Below are positions 42,787 to 51,351 of a stretch of 64,000 nt of DNA, piece after piece. Source of the stretch: Alphaproteobacteria bacterium. Lineage in GTDB: Bacteria; Pseudomonadota; Alphaproteobacteria; RF32; CAG-239. The stretch covers positions 1 to 64,000 of the forward strand of contig JAGBLF010000013.1 of NCBI GenBank assembly GCA_017635595.1, given 5' to 3'. The translations under genes and the position numbers were made by a program. Numbering within the stretch: the stretch's first letter is position 1; each line of letters opens with the position of its first letter. The notes beneath the pieces are model-generated. The model did no database searches, was not told the DNA's origin, and worked only from the letters and a program-made list of their open reading frames with translations.

Positions 42787-43911
42787 ATGAAAACAAATCT
42801 GGTTGTTGGGTGCGGATTATCCGGTATAACGATGGCGCATCGTCTGGCTGATGAGCTGAATGAAGAAGTTGTCATTATTGATACAAAAAGTCATATCGGT
42901 GGAACTTGCTATGATTATAAAGATGAAAACGGTATAACGGTTCATAAATACGGACCACATATATTCAGAACAAATTCAACGGAAATATGGGATTTTTTAT
43001 CGCAATTTACAGAGTGGTATCCTTTTATGCATCACGTATTGGGTGTAATAGATGGTATAGAAGTTCCGATTCCGTTTAATATCAATTCAATGCATAAAGT
43101 TTTTCCGAAACAATTGGCAGAAAAATTGGAAACGAAGCTCATTCAGCAATTTGGTTATAATAAAAAAGTTCCGATTTTGGAGTTGCGAAAAACCGATGAC
43201 GAAGATTTACAATTTTTAGCAGAGTACATTTATCAAAAAGTGTTCTTGGGATATACGATTAAGCAATGGAATTTTACGCCGGAGCAGTTGGATCCTTCCG
43301 TGACAGGTTCTGTTCCGGTATACATAAGCCGAGATGACAGATATTTTCAGGAAAAATACCAAGGCATTCCGCTTAACGGCTATACAAAAATGTTTGAAAA
43401 TATGCTGAAACACCCGAATATTAAGGTTAGGTTAAATACAGCGTATACGGATGTAAAGGACATTAAATCGTATAATCGAATTTTTTATACCGGAGCCATT
43501 GAAGAGTTCTTTAATTATAAGTATGGCAAACTCCCGTACAGAAGCTTGGATATCCGTATAAAAACATTTAATACTGAAAAATTTCAGAATGCACCGGTTG
43601 TTAATTATCCTGAAAATTATGATTTTACGCGTATTGCCGAGTATAAATATTTTTTGAATGAAAAATCAGATAAAACAGTTTTATCTTTTGAATATCCGCA
43701 GGATTATGAATTAGGCAAAAATGATCGGATTTACCCAATATTGAATCCCCAAAATCAAGCGATTTATAATCGTTATTTGCAAGAAGCCGAACATATGCCG
43801 AATGTCTTTTTCTTAGGCCGCTTGGGGGCTTATCGCTATTATGATATGAATCGTACAATAGCTGCTGTGTTTGAGTTGTTTAATAAAATAAAAGGAAAGG
43901 TAAATGGATAA
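42787..43911 (+). CDS. glf: UDP-galactopyranose mutase
   Basis: 374 aa, flavoprotein. It makes UDP-galactofuranose from UDP-galactopyranose for surface glycans. FAD loop GCGLSG (8-13), IGGTCYDYKDE, KYGPHIFRTN, LGYTIKQWNF-type middle (VFLGYTIKQW), ISRDDRYFQEKYQGIPL and FLGRLGAYRYYDMN are all conserved. ATG 42787 (MKTNLVVGCG) is chosen over an upstream in-frame ATG at 42748. It is first in a three-gene overlapping operon directly behind the invertible segment. Confidence 0.95.
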   Translation: MKTNLVVGCGLSGITMAHRLADELNEEVVIIDTKSHIGGTCYDYKDENGITVHKYGPHIFRTNSTEIWDFLSQFTEWYPFMHHVLGVIDGIEVPIPFNINSMHKVFPKQLAEKLETKLIQQFGYNKKVPILELRKTDDEDLQFLAEYIYQKVFLGYTIKQWNFTPEQLDPSVTGSVPVYISRDDRYFQEKYQGIPLNGYTKMFENMLKHPNIKVRLNTAYTDVKDIKSYNRIFYTGAIEEFFNYKYGKLPYRSLDIRIKTFNTEKFQNAPVVNYPENYDFTRIAEYKYFLNEKSDKTVLSFEYPQDYELGKNDRIYPILNPQNQAIYNRYLQEAEHMPNVFFLGRLGAYRYYDMNRTIAAVFELFNKIKGKVNG

Positions 43912-45253
43912 AAAAAATATCCTTGTAATAGCTCAAGCTGACTTAATTAATACAGTTGGCGGAGCTATGACAATTTTTAATCATCTTTGCAATTTTTTAT
44001 GTAAAAATAACTATAATGTCAAAGCTGTATGTTTTAATTCTGAAAATATAACGGACAGACCGAAAGCTTTGGATAAAAATGTCGAATATGTCAATTTGTA
44101 TTTGATTAATCAAGAATCGTATTCGGCGGCAATAAATGCTTATTTGGAAAAGAATAAAGCTGATTTGCTAATTTTTTTCTTTCCGATTTTTTATGTCGAA
44201 GCCGAATTATCGAAAAAATTTAACAAAATTCCGCGTATATTAATGTTACACAGCAGGCCCGATTGGTATTTTCAGGATAAAACAATATTGGATAAAATGA
44301 AATCGGCGTGGACAAAGAATTCGGTCGCTCAGATATTATTTCCATCATACTATCGGTTGGTTCCCGATTTTATGAAAAAAGTGACGTGTATCGCAAATTA
44401 CGTCACAAAATCAGCAGATACCGTAACTGATGTACAGTGCCGTAAAAAAATCGTATATTTATCTAAAATCGACAGATACAAAGGATTACAGTTTTTACTT
44501 AAATCCATGCAAATTGTCGCAAAACAACATCCTGACTGGATTTTAGATATATATGGGCAATCAGTACCTAAAGACTATGCGGGTAAATTGCAAAAATTAG
44601 CTAAAGATTTAAAAATATCCGGACAAGTCCATTTTAAAGGAATAACGGCAAACTCCTGTAAAACACTATTGGAATATGATATCGGGGTGTTTCCGTCATT
44701 TTTTGAAGGATTTAGTATCGGTTTGAGCGAAATGCTGAGTGTCGGCTTGCCGACTGTCGGATTGCAGGGAGCAAGCGGGGTAAATGAATTAATCATCGAC
44801 GGCTATAATGGTTATCTGACGGCGGATAATCCGGTAGCATACGCTGCAAAAATCATGGAACTTATCGAAAATCAGGAACAGCGCAAAATCATGAGCCGCA
44901 ATGCAGTTGCATCGATGGATCGTTTTACTGAAGAAAATTTCAATAACCAATGGCTGAATTTGATTAATGATGTTTTGCATGACAAATACAAAAATCCGCA
45001 AATTAGTACTTGCATCGAAAAGTATCCGTTGTTTAGTCTCGAAAAAATCAATAAATCGCATAAATGGCTTGATTTTTTTCATAAGAAGACCATCAGACTG
45101 TTTGATTTTATTCCCGTGTTTTCCAAAACAACTTTCGGCGGACGGAAAACCTATGAAATTTTCAAGATTCCGGTCTGGAAAACCAGACATATGTCCGATC
45201 GGGTAAAATACTATTTTCTTAATATTTTGTTACTGGAGATAATTAAAAAATGA
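43904..45253 (+). CDS. glycosyltransferase family 4
   Basis: 449 aa, GT-B fold. Acceptor-side NTVGGAMTIFNHLCN, donor-side IVYLSKIDRYKGLQFLLKSM, and the catalytic FFEGFSIGLSEMLSVGLP with G-ASGVNELI. A likely galactofuranosyl or other surface-glycan transferase, given glf. The last 60 residues carry a short motif (RKTYEIFKIPVWKTRH, KYYFLNILLLEI) shared with the next gene and with the broken licD. It overlaps glf by 8 bp. Confidence 0.88.
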   Translation: MDKKNILVIAQADLINTVGGAMTIFNHLCNFLCKNNYNVKAVCFNSENITDRPKALDKNVEYVNLYLINQESYSAAINAYLEKNKADLLIFFFPIFYVEAELSKKFNKIPRILMLHSRPDWYFQDKTILDKMKSAWTKNSVAQILFPSYYRLVPDFMKKVTCIANYVTKSADTVTDVQCRKKIVYLSKIDRYKGLQFLLKSMQIVAKQHPDWILDIYGQSVPKDYAGKLQKLAKDLKISGQVHFKGITANSCKTLLEYDIGVFPSFFEGFSIGLSEMLSVGLPTVGLQGASGVNELIIDGYNGYLTADNPVAYAAKIMELIENQEQRKIMSRNAVASMDRFTEENFNNQWLNLINDVLHDKYKNPQISTCIEKYPLFSLEKINKSHKWLDFFHKKTIRLFDFIPVFSKTTFGGRKTYEIFKIPVWKTRHMSDRVKYYFLNILLLEIIKK

Positions 45254-46383
45254 AAAAACAACCAAAAGTGTCGGTAATCTTACCGATTTATAATGCTGAA
45301 AAATATCTGCATGAATGTTTGGACAGCATTGTCAATCAAACTTTGAAAGACATCGAAATTATTTGTGTAAACGATGGCTCAAAAGATAAATCTCTGGATA
45401 TTATTAAAGAATATGCCGCAAGAGACAAGCGAGTAAAATACATAGATAAGCCGAACGGAGGCTACGGGCATACAATGAATCGCGGTATTGAAGCGGCAAC
45501 CGGTAAGTATTTCGGCATCGTCGAACCGGATGACTATATAAAACCGGAAATGTATGAAATATTGTATAAGAAAGCCGAAAAATTTGATTTAGATATCGTT
45601 AAAAGTAATTTATCATGTTTTTACGGAGATGAAAACAGAATTTATTCGACTATCAAGTATATGAAAAAAGAGGGGTATGATCTGGTTGACAGTCCGATTG
45701 TTCTGCAAAATTATATGATACACTCTTATTTTACTACAACGGGGATTTATAAAACCGAATTTGTGAAAAAAAATCATATTTGTTATAACGAAACACCGGG
45801 AGCAGCTTATCAAGATACATCTTTTTGGTTTTTTACACACTGTTTGGCAGAAAAAATTTGTGTGTTGGACCAGGAATTCTATTGTTACCGGCAAGATAAC
45901 CCGAATCAGTCAGTGCAGAACCCGAGGCAAGTTAATGCTTTATTATATGAATATAAAACCATTTATGAGTTTTTGAAACAGCATCAATTAAAGAAATTTA
46001 TCCCTTTATATTTTTATCGTAAATTTCTGGGCTTGAGGTGGTACTGGAGAATGCAAAAAGGCAAAGCTCGCAAGCAATATTTAAAAATAATGAAAGCTTC
46101 GTTTGCCGAAGACAGCAAAAATAAAACGGAAAATTTTGAGTTATTTACTCCGAAGGAAAAAACAGAGTATCATAATATTATCAAATACGGTGAGGCCTCG
46201 GTTAAGATATTTGCCTGCAAATTGTTCGGTATTTTCCCGATGTGCGGCTACAAAATAATCGGCGGTAAAAAGGTTTATTCGCTGTTGGGTGTACCGTTAT
46301 TGAAAATCCGGCGGATGGCAAACGGTTTTACAACCAAGTATTATTTTTGCGGACTTCCTTTTTTGAAAATAACCGATAAGTAG
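45250..46383 (+). CDS. glycosyltransferase family 2
   Basis: 377 aa, GT-A fold: KVSVILPIYNAEKYLHECL, donor site VNDGSKDKSLDII, NGGYGHTMNRGIEAA, DxD VEPDDYIKPEM, and the base region GAAYQDTSFWF. The C-terminal 50 residues hold two copies of a short motif (KKVYSLLGVPLLKIRR and KYYFCGLPFLKI). It starts 4 bp inside the end of the previous gene and completes the glf operon. It ends 7 bp before a convergent protease gene. Confidence 0.9.
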   Translation: MKKQPKVSVILPIYNAEKYLHECLDSIVNQTLKDIEIICVNDGSKDKSLDIIKEYAARDKRVKYIDKPNGGYGHTMNRGIEAATGKYFGIVEPDDYIKPEMYEILYKKAEKFDLDIVKSNLSCFYGDENRIYSTIKYMKKEGYDLVDSPIVLQNYMIHSYFTTTGIYKTEFVKKNHICYNETPGAAYQDTSFWFFTHCLAEKICVLDQEFYCYRQDNPNQSVQNPRQVNALLYEYKTIYEFLKQHQLKKFIPLYFYRKFLGLRWYWRMQKGKARKQYLKIMKASFAEDSKNKTENFELFTPKEKTEYHNIIKYGEASVKIFACKLFGIFPMCGYKIIGGKKVYSLLGVPLLKIRRMANGFTTKYYFCGLPFLKITDK

Positions 46384-46390
46384 TAGCAAT

Positions 46391-47458
46391 CTATTTAATG
46401 TGAGAAAATAATTTGACGGCTTGTTCGATGTCGGCATCTTCATTGAGACGGCTGATACGCGGACAAGTGCCGTCAACATCAGGCATTAGGCAAACATCAG
46501 GCGTAATGCCGTTGTGATGTATAATTTTACCCGACGGCGTGAAAAACTGTTCGGTTGTCAAGACCAATTTACCGCCGTTGCTCATTTGGGTAATGTTTTG
46601 AATGGTGCCTTTACCGAAAGTGCGTGTGCCGATAAGTTTGGCTCGAGACTGTTCCTGCAAACCGCCGGCTAAAACTTCGGCGGCCGAAGCGGTTTCGCCG
46701 TCAACCAGCACAACCAGCGGACCTTCATACATCGCGCCTTCTTTTGAGGTGTAATAATGAATGTTTTCATTATTGCGTCCGGCAGTATAGGTTATGATTT
46801 CATCATCACAGAATAAATCGGCAACTTTTAAGGCCGCGTTAAGCATGCCGCCGCTGTTGCCGCGTAAATCCAAAATCACACCTTTGACATCAGGATTGTT
46901 TTCTAACGATTGTTTGACCATGGTGTCGGTTTGCTTGTTGAAAATGCGTACGCGCAAATATAATATATCATCTATTTTTCGGTCACTGTACAAGGTATAA
47001 ATCGCGTTTTCTTCTTCGGTATCTTCGTAATTGTATTCGGAGTAGTAATGCGAATAGGGGTCGAGTTTTGCTGCCATTTTTTTCATCATCAGATCCGGGA
47101 TTTGAAAATCTTGCAAGGCAATTTTTTCGGAAAGTTTGGCGGCAGCTTCAATAACCTGCACCGACGTGTCGACCCAACCCGTAACCGAGGCTGTATCTTT
47201 TGGAAACGGCACGATTTTATTGATTTGCGAATTATAATAAATATAGAAGCGATCACTACCTTTTGATATCACGATTTTACTGTCCAAATCATGAATAGCT
47301 GTCAGGCCGGCAGCGGCCAATTCGGTATTGTCAACCGACTCCAAATATTCGTTGTTGACGGTTGTAAACATCTCGTTAAGCAAATGTGTATCGATAATAT
47401 CATCTGCAAGGGCGGTGCTGCTCCAAAGCATGGCTGTCAGTAACAAAAGTTTTTTCAT
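46391..47458 (-). CDS. S41-family C-terminal processing protease without a clear PDZ domain
   Basis: 355 aa. Signal peptide (residues 1-18, ends ALA). Catalytic Ser258 in DGETASAAEVLAGGLQ and Lys283 in RTFGKGTIQ form the serine-lysine dyad; LDLRGNSGGML is the family strand. CtpA/Prc proteins normally have a PDZ domain of about 80 residues after DPYS; here only about 25 residues separate DPYSHYYS from the core, so the PDZ is absent or degenerate. A periplasmic protease; substrate unknown. It follows xth by 2 bp. Confidence 0.88.
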   Translation of the reverse strand: MKKLLLLTAMLWSSTALADDIIDTHLLNEMFTTVNNEYLESVDNTELAAAGLTAIHDLDSKIVISKGSDRFYIYYNSQINKIVPFPKDTASVTGWVDTSVQVIEAAAKLSEKIALQDFQIPDLMMKKMAAKLDPYSHYYSEYNYEDTEEENAIYTLYSDRKIDDILYLRVRIFNKQTDTMVKQSLENNPDVKGVILDLRGNSGGMLNAALKVADLFCDDEIITYTAGRNNENIHYYTSKEGAMYEGPLVVLVDGETASAAEVLAGGLQEQSRAKLIGTRTFGKGTIQNITQMSNGGKLVLTTEQFFTPSGKIIHHNGITPDVCLMPDVDGTCPRISRLNEDADIEQAVKLFSHIK

Positions 47459-47460
47459 TA

Positions 47461-48255
47461 TCAGTCCTTAAATTCTGCAATTAAAATTGTGTGGTCGGAA
47501 GCCTTGTCTCTTTTTCTGAAATCACGGTCAATGGTGCAGTCGAGCAGGCGGTCAGTTAAAAAGGGTGCGGTAAAGATATAGTCAATGCGCATACCCAAGT
47601 CATTTTGAAAAGCGTTGCCGGTGTAGTCCCAAAAAGTATAGCCGGCGGTCTGCGGATAGAGCCGGCGATAAGTGTCGCAATATCCTAAACGCGACAACAA
47701 ACGCAGGCGGTTCTGCACTTCCGGTCGGAACAAAGCATTGCCGGCAAAAAGTTCCGGATTATAAACATCGAGATTACTCATAATCACATTGAAATCACCG
47801 GCCAAAATCACTTTTTTGTTTTGCTTTATCAGATAATCGGCACGTTTTAAAAAGGCATCCATCCACTTTAATTTATAAACAAATTTGCTCGTATCGGAAG
47901 GATTGTTGTACGGCGGATTACCGTTCGGCAAATAAATCGAGGCAATGGTGTATGTGTGCTTACCGATAGTGGTTTCACATTCGAGATAACGGGCGTTATC
48001 ATCCGGAAAATCAGGCAGATTTTCGGTGGTAATCCTGAGCGGAAAACGGCTTAAAACCGCAACGCCGTTGTAGCTTTTTTGTCCCAAAATCTTAACATCG
48101 TATCCGGCGGCCTGAATATCAAAAAACGGAAAGTTGTTAAATTCGGTTTTAATTTCCTGCAACAGCATGATATCAGGTTTGTTCTGTACTAACCAATCAA
48201 TCAGATTGGTCAGGCGCGCATTGACGGAATTTATATTAAGCGTGGCAATTTTCAT
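47461..48255 (-). CDS. xth: exodeoxyribonuclease III
   Basis: 264 aa. AP endonuclease and 3'-5' exonuclease in base-excision repair. MKIATLNINSVNARL, LLQEIKTE (metal Glu), LAGDFNVIM, RIDYIF and ASDHTILIAEF are the family motifs. First gene of the xth-S41 pair. Confidence 0.96.
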   Translation of the reverse strand: MKIATLNINSVNARLTNLIDWLVQNKPDIMLLQEIKTEFNNFPFFDIQAAGYDVKILGQKSYNGVAVLSRFPLRITTENLPDFPDDNARYLECETTIGKHTYTIASIYLPNGNPPYNNPSDTSKFVYKLKWMDAFLKRADYLIKQNKKVILAGDFNVIMSNLDVYNPELFAGNALFRPEVQNRLRLLSRLGYCDTYRRLYPQTAGYTFWDYTGNAFQNDLGMRIDYIFTAPFLTDRLLDCTIDRDFRKRDKASDHTILIAEFKD

Positions 48256-48380
48256 TGGTGTATCCTTGAGTGCTAATATAACCGAATTTTTGATAAATAA
48301 AAGAATTTATTTAATTCTGTTAAATGATTTTAAACCATAACGCGTTATAAGATGTATAATACGATAAAGAGGGGATGACA

Positions 48381-49319
48381 ATGTATCAAGATTTTTTTAA
48401 TAAAAACGACGGATATTTGGATGATTTTAAACAGAAAGTCGCCGAACAAAAAATCGCATCAATAGAAGAACGCCGTGACGAGTTGGTTCGTTCACGCAAT
48501 AATTTTTTAGGCACATTTGCCGGCATTGCGCTGGCAGGTGTTGTCGGTTGGTTTGTTTTAATTCCTCAATATCAACAGGTTAACAAAGAAATACCTATTA
48601 TTCGCCGTCCGCAGAGCGCTGTTAAAATTAAGCCTGAAAATCCGGGCGGAATGGAAATTCCGAATCAGGATAAAGATGTGTATAATATCGTCGAGAAAAA
48701 GGATGTTGATACAACCGTTGTCGAAAATCTGCTGCCGACACCGGAACAGCCAAAATTACCGGATATTATACCGGATGAAACACAAATTGATGAAAATGCT
48801 CAAAATATAGATGAGTTGGTTGACGAAGTTGTCGATGAAGCCGCTGAAAATACGGCTCAAATTGCAGACAATGCCGTTCCGAATAAGCCTGAAGATTTGT
48901 TGGCAGAGCCTAAAGAACAGGATAACGGCGCACAAGAGGCTAAAGCCGAAGCAAAAGAAGCTACTCAGACCGAATCCGCTAAAGCGGTTGAACCCGTTGC
49001 CGAACCGGCTAAACCGGCCGAACCGGTTAAAACAGCCGAACCGGTTGCGAAGGCACAAACCGTTGCCGATGGTAAGTGGCAAATTCAGCTTATCGCTTCT
49101 AAAAATAAAGGTGCTGTTGAAAAATCGTGGAAAACATGGTCGGCAAAATACAGTTTATTGCAGTCTATGAACCATGAAATTCAACCGGTTGATTTGGGCA
49201 CGCAAGGGACGATATATCGTCTGCGTGTCGGTTCGTTTGCCGATAAAGCCGCTGCGCAAAATGCCTGTGCGGCACTTAAAGCTCAAGGTTTATCCGATTG
49301 CATAGCTAAAGAGCGTTGA
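48381..49319 (+). CDS. SPOR-domain membrane protein
   Basis: 312 aa. One membrane helix near residues 45-65 (FLGTFAGIALAGVVGWFVL), a long Pro/Glu/Ala-rich periplasmic linker (about 75-230) and a C-terminal SPOR domain (KWQIQLIASKNKGAVEKSW to CIAKER) that binds denuded peptidoglycan at the septum. GAGGGG favours ATG 48381 over the ATG at 48375 that touches it. It begins the SPOR-nagZ-TatA-like row typical of alphaproteobacteria. Confidence 0.88.
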   Translation: MYQDFFNKNDGYLDDFKQKVAEQKIASIEERRDELVRSRNNFLGTFAGIALAGVVGWFVLIPQYQQVNKEIPIIRRPQSAVKIKPENPGGMEIPNQDKDVYNIVEKKDVDTTVVENLLPTPEQPKLPDIIPDETQIDENAQNIDELVDEVVDEAAENTAQIADNAVPNKPEDLLAEPKEQDNGAQEAKAEAKEATQTESAKAVEPVAEPAKPAEPVKTAEPVAKAQTVADGKWQIQLIASKNKGAVEKSWKTWSAKYSLLQSMNHEIQPVDLGTQGTIYRLRVGSFADKAAAQNACAALKAQGLSDCIAKER

Positions 49320-49328
49320 GATTAAAAA

Positions 49329-50387
49329 ATGACAGAAATTCTACCGGTATTTTTATCATGTCAGGGACCAAGATTAAGTGATGATGAAAAGCGGTTGTTT
49401 GCCGAGTATAATCCGCTCGGTGTGTGCTTGTTTTCGCGCTTTTGCGAAAATATAAAAGACACATCACAAGTCAAGGCCCTAATTAAAGATATTAAAGAGG
49501 CCGTGGGGCGGGATAATGTTTTAATTTCCGTCGATCAGGAAGGCGGACGGGTACGGCGTTTGCTCGAACCGGAGTTTACGGCAGTTACCGCGCAACAAAA
49601 TATTGTTACCGACGAACAGGCCAGAGAGCATGCCTACCTTATCAGTGCCGATTTGAAATCATGCGGAATTAATGTCAATTTTGCACCGGTTTTGGATACG
49701 CTGTACCCCGAAACATCGACCGCATTACAGGGACGCTGTTTTACCTGCAATATTGCCGAATTGGGCGCAAGTATGGTTAATGAATATATCAAAAACGGAA
49801 TATGTCCGTGTATTAAACATATGCCCGGACACGGAAGAGCTGCTGTCGATCCGCATTTGAATTTGCCGGTTATAGAGGCTTCGCTGGATGAATTACAACA
49901 AGATTTTGCTCCTTTTAAGGCTCTGAATGATGCCCCGATGGGGATGTTGGCACATATTGTTCTAACGGCTGTTGATAAAGATAATGCGGCAACGGTGTCA
50001 GCAAAGGTTATTAAAGAAATTATCCGCGGGGATATTGCTTTTAAGGGCTTATTGGTTTCGGATGCGATTGTTATGAAAGCCTTAAAAGGAAGTATTGCCG
50101 AAAAAGCCAAGCGTTCAATAGCGGCCGGTTGCGATGTGATCTGTTTGGGTAATACCGATTTTGCAGCTAATGTCGAACTGTGCAAAAGCGGTATTCGGAT
50201 GCATGATGAAACGGCCGAACGCTTGCAAAAAATATTTGACGTTATAAATAAATCGGCAGATTTCGGTAACTATGAATATGTTAAAAATAAATATTGTGAA
50301 AATTTGAAAAATATAATATCGTATGACTATCAATACGACGCGACCGAAGTCTTGAATCAGTTGCGCCAGTCAAATAAAGGAGATTAA
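49329..50387 (+). CDS. nagZ: beta-N-acetylhexosaminidase NagZ
   Basis: 352 aa, glycoside hydrolase family 3. It removes GlcNAc from anhydro-muropeptides in peptidoglycan recycling. SVDQEGGRVRRL, CIKHMPGHGRAAVDPH (with the His/Asp loop) and the nucleophile Asp in LLVSDAIVMKAL are present. It acts in the cytosol with the AmpD-type amidase at 4517. The canonical scpA-scpB genes that often follow are not here. Confidence 0.94.
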   Translation: MTEILPVFLSCQGPRLSDDEKRLFAEYNPLGVCLFSRFCENIKDTSQVKALIKDIKEAVGRDNVLISVDQEGGRVRRLLEPEFTAVTAQQNIVTDEQAREHAYLISADLKSCGINVNFAPVLDTLYPETSTALQGRCFTCNIAELGASMVNEYIKNGICPCIKHMPGHGRAAVDPHLNLPVIEASLDELQQDFAPFKALNDAPMGMLAHIVLTAVDKDNAATVSAKVIKEIIRGDIAFKGLLVSDAIVMKALKGSIAEKAKRSIAAGCDVICLGNTDFAANVELCKSGIRMHDETAERLQKIFDVINKSADFGNYEYVKNKYCENLKNIISYDYQYDATEVLNQLRQSNKGD

Positions 50388-50388
50388 A

Positions 50389-50799
50389 ATGGGCGGATTT
50401 TTTGGATGGTTTCTGGTTTTTGCAGGTGTTTTGGCGATTTTTAATGCCGAAAAATTGCCGGCAATAAAGCAAATGTTGGAAGATAAATTCAAGGATAGCG
50501 TTGATGCTGCAAAAGAAGGTTCAAAATTGGCACAAGCTAAAATACAACAAGTTAAAACCGAAATAGAAAATAAGAAAAATGCACCGGCTCCGGAAGTCGA
50601 ACCGGAAGAAAATTCGCCGGAAGAAATCGATGAAGCTTTGAAATTTATGAACAGCTTTGTCAAAGAAAATAAACCGGAAGAAGAAAAAACGGAAGCTCCC
50701 GAATTGGAAATTGCGGTTGAAACTCCTGCTGAAGAAAAACCGGAAGAGCCGGCAGCGCCTGCCGAAGATGCACCGATTGACTTGGAACACAGATATTAG
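50389..50799 (+). CDS. TatA/TatB-like single-pass membrane protein
   Basis: 136 aa. A short N-terminal membrane helix (GFFGWFLVFAGVLAIF) is followed at once by an amphipathic helix (AEKLPAIKQMLEDKFKDSV) and a Glu/Pro-rich tail: the TatA/TatB plan. The usual FG hinge reads FN here. Gene order after nagZ matches alphaproteobacterial tat loci, but no tatB/tatC follow, so a Tat role is likely rather than certain. AAAGGAG precedes ATG by 7 nt; the gene is 1 bp after nagZ and ends at a terminator. Confidence 0.72.
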   Translation: MGGFFGWFLVFAGVLAIFNAEKLPAIKQMLEDKFKDSVDAAKEGSKLAQAKIQQVKTEIENKKNAPAPEVEPEENSPEEIDEALKFMNSFVKENKPEEEKTEAPELEIAVETPAEEKPEEPAAPAEDAPIDLEHRY

Positions 50800-50822
50800 T
50801 TTTAATAGACGTTTCTATAAAG

Positions 50823-50850
50823 AGGCAGACTAATTAAAGGTCTGCCTTTT
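50823..50850 (+). terminator. terminator of the SPOR-nagZ-TatA-like unit
   Basis: Perfect 8-bp stem (50823-50830 with 50840-50847), T run. Confidence 0.8.
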
Positions 50851-50858
50851 GTAATAAG

Positions 50859-50890
50859 AAAAGAGGAGAAAATTACTTCTCCTCTTTTTT
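50859..50890. terminator. bidirectional terminator at the prepilin remnant
   Basis: A 12-bp A/T- and G/C-mixed stem (50859-50870 with 50877-50888), AATTAC loop. It lies 13 bp beyond the remnant's stop on the minus strand. Confidence 0.75.
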
Positions 50891-50902
50891 GCGTATATTA
50901 AT

Positions 50903-51245
50903 CTAGTAGAACTTCCATATAATAGTATTATTATCACCATGATCGCAAACTTTTGTTGCCACTTCTCTCAAATATAGCCGAGACTCTCGCCATCGCTGCG
51001 CTCGGCAAGAGTGACATTAAAGAAAAATTGTTATCCTTGCTATTATTTTTACCCGTCATTCTTGAGCCAATATTTTTACCTATCATTCTTGAGCCGCAGG
51101 CTCGAGAATCTCGGCAAATTAAAGAATCAGCCGAGATCCTCGCTTTCGCAAGGATGACTTTTTTGTTATCAGCAAAAACGGAATTTGAATTAAGGATCAG
51201 AACCTCAGAATCTGCAGAGAGACATTGCTTAGTTAAATTTAACAT
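50903..51245 (-). pseudogene. remnant of a second prepilin gene
   Basis: The minus strand keeps the 5' end of the prepilin gene (ribosome site GGAGAAAGACAA, ATG 51245, MLNLTKQCLSADSEVL, then the same palindromic repeats) and its last about 19 codons (VATKVCDHGDNNTIIWKFY, stop 50903-50905). That end aligns to IAATACQAGDNNTIMLRFY of the gene at 25905, about 10 of 19 identical. The pilin helix and globular domain are gone and the two ends are in different frames. The 5' frame runs on into palindromic sequence to 50934, so any product is a nonsense peptide of about 104 residues. Confidence 0.75.
50977..51158. repeat. palindromic element cluster, second locus
   Basis: Three units: 50977-51015, 51082-51115 and 51130-51158. 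The latter two match units at 26740-26773 and 26790-26818 almost base for base; the first is a new family member with a longer loop. Bounded by GTCA(T/C) and CTCGGC as before. Confidence 0.8.
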
Positions 51246-51341
51246 TTGTCTTTCTCCTAAAATATGTGTTGTTATGCATAACACATAAAACATAGTTCAT
51301 ATTTTTAATATAATGTAAATATGACGAAAGTGATAGTCTGT
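51159..51341 (-). repeat. duplicated prepilin 5' region, copy 2
   Basis: About 183 bp nearly identical to 26866-27050, with (AG)3 where copy 1 has (AG)6. Covers upstream region, ribosome site and first codons. The wider gap 50800-51399 holds only this locus and terminators. Confidence 0.8.
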
Positions 51342-51351
51342 GTATCGCAAC

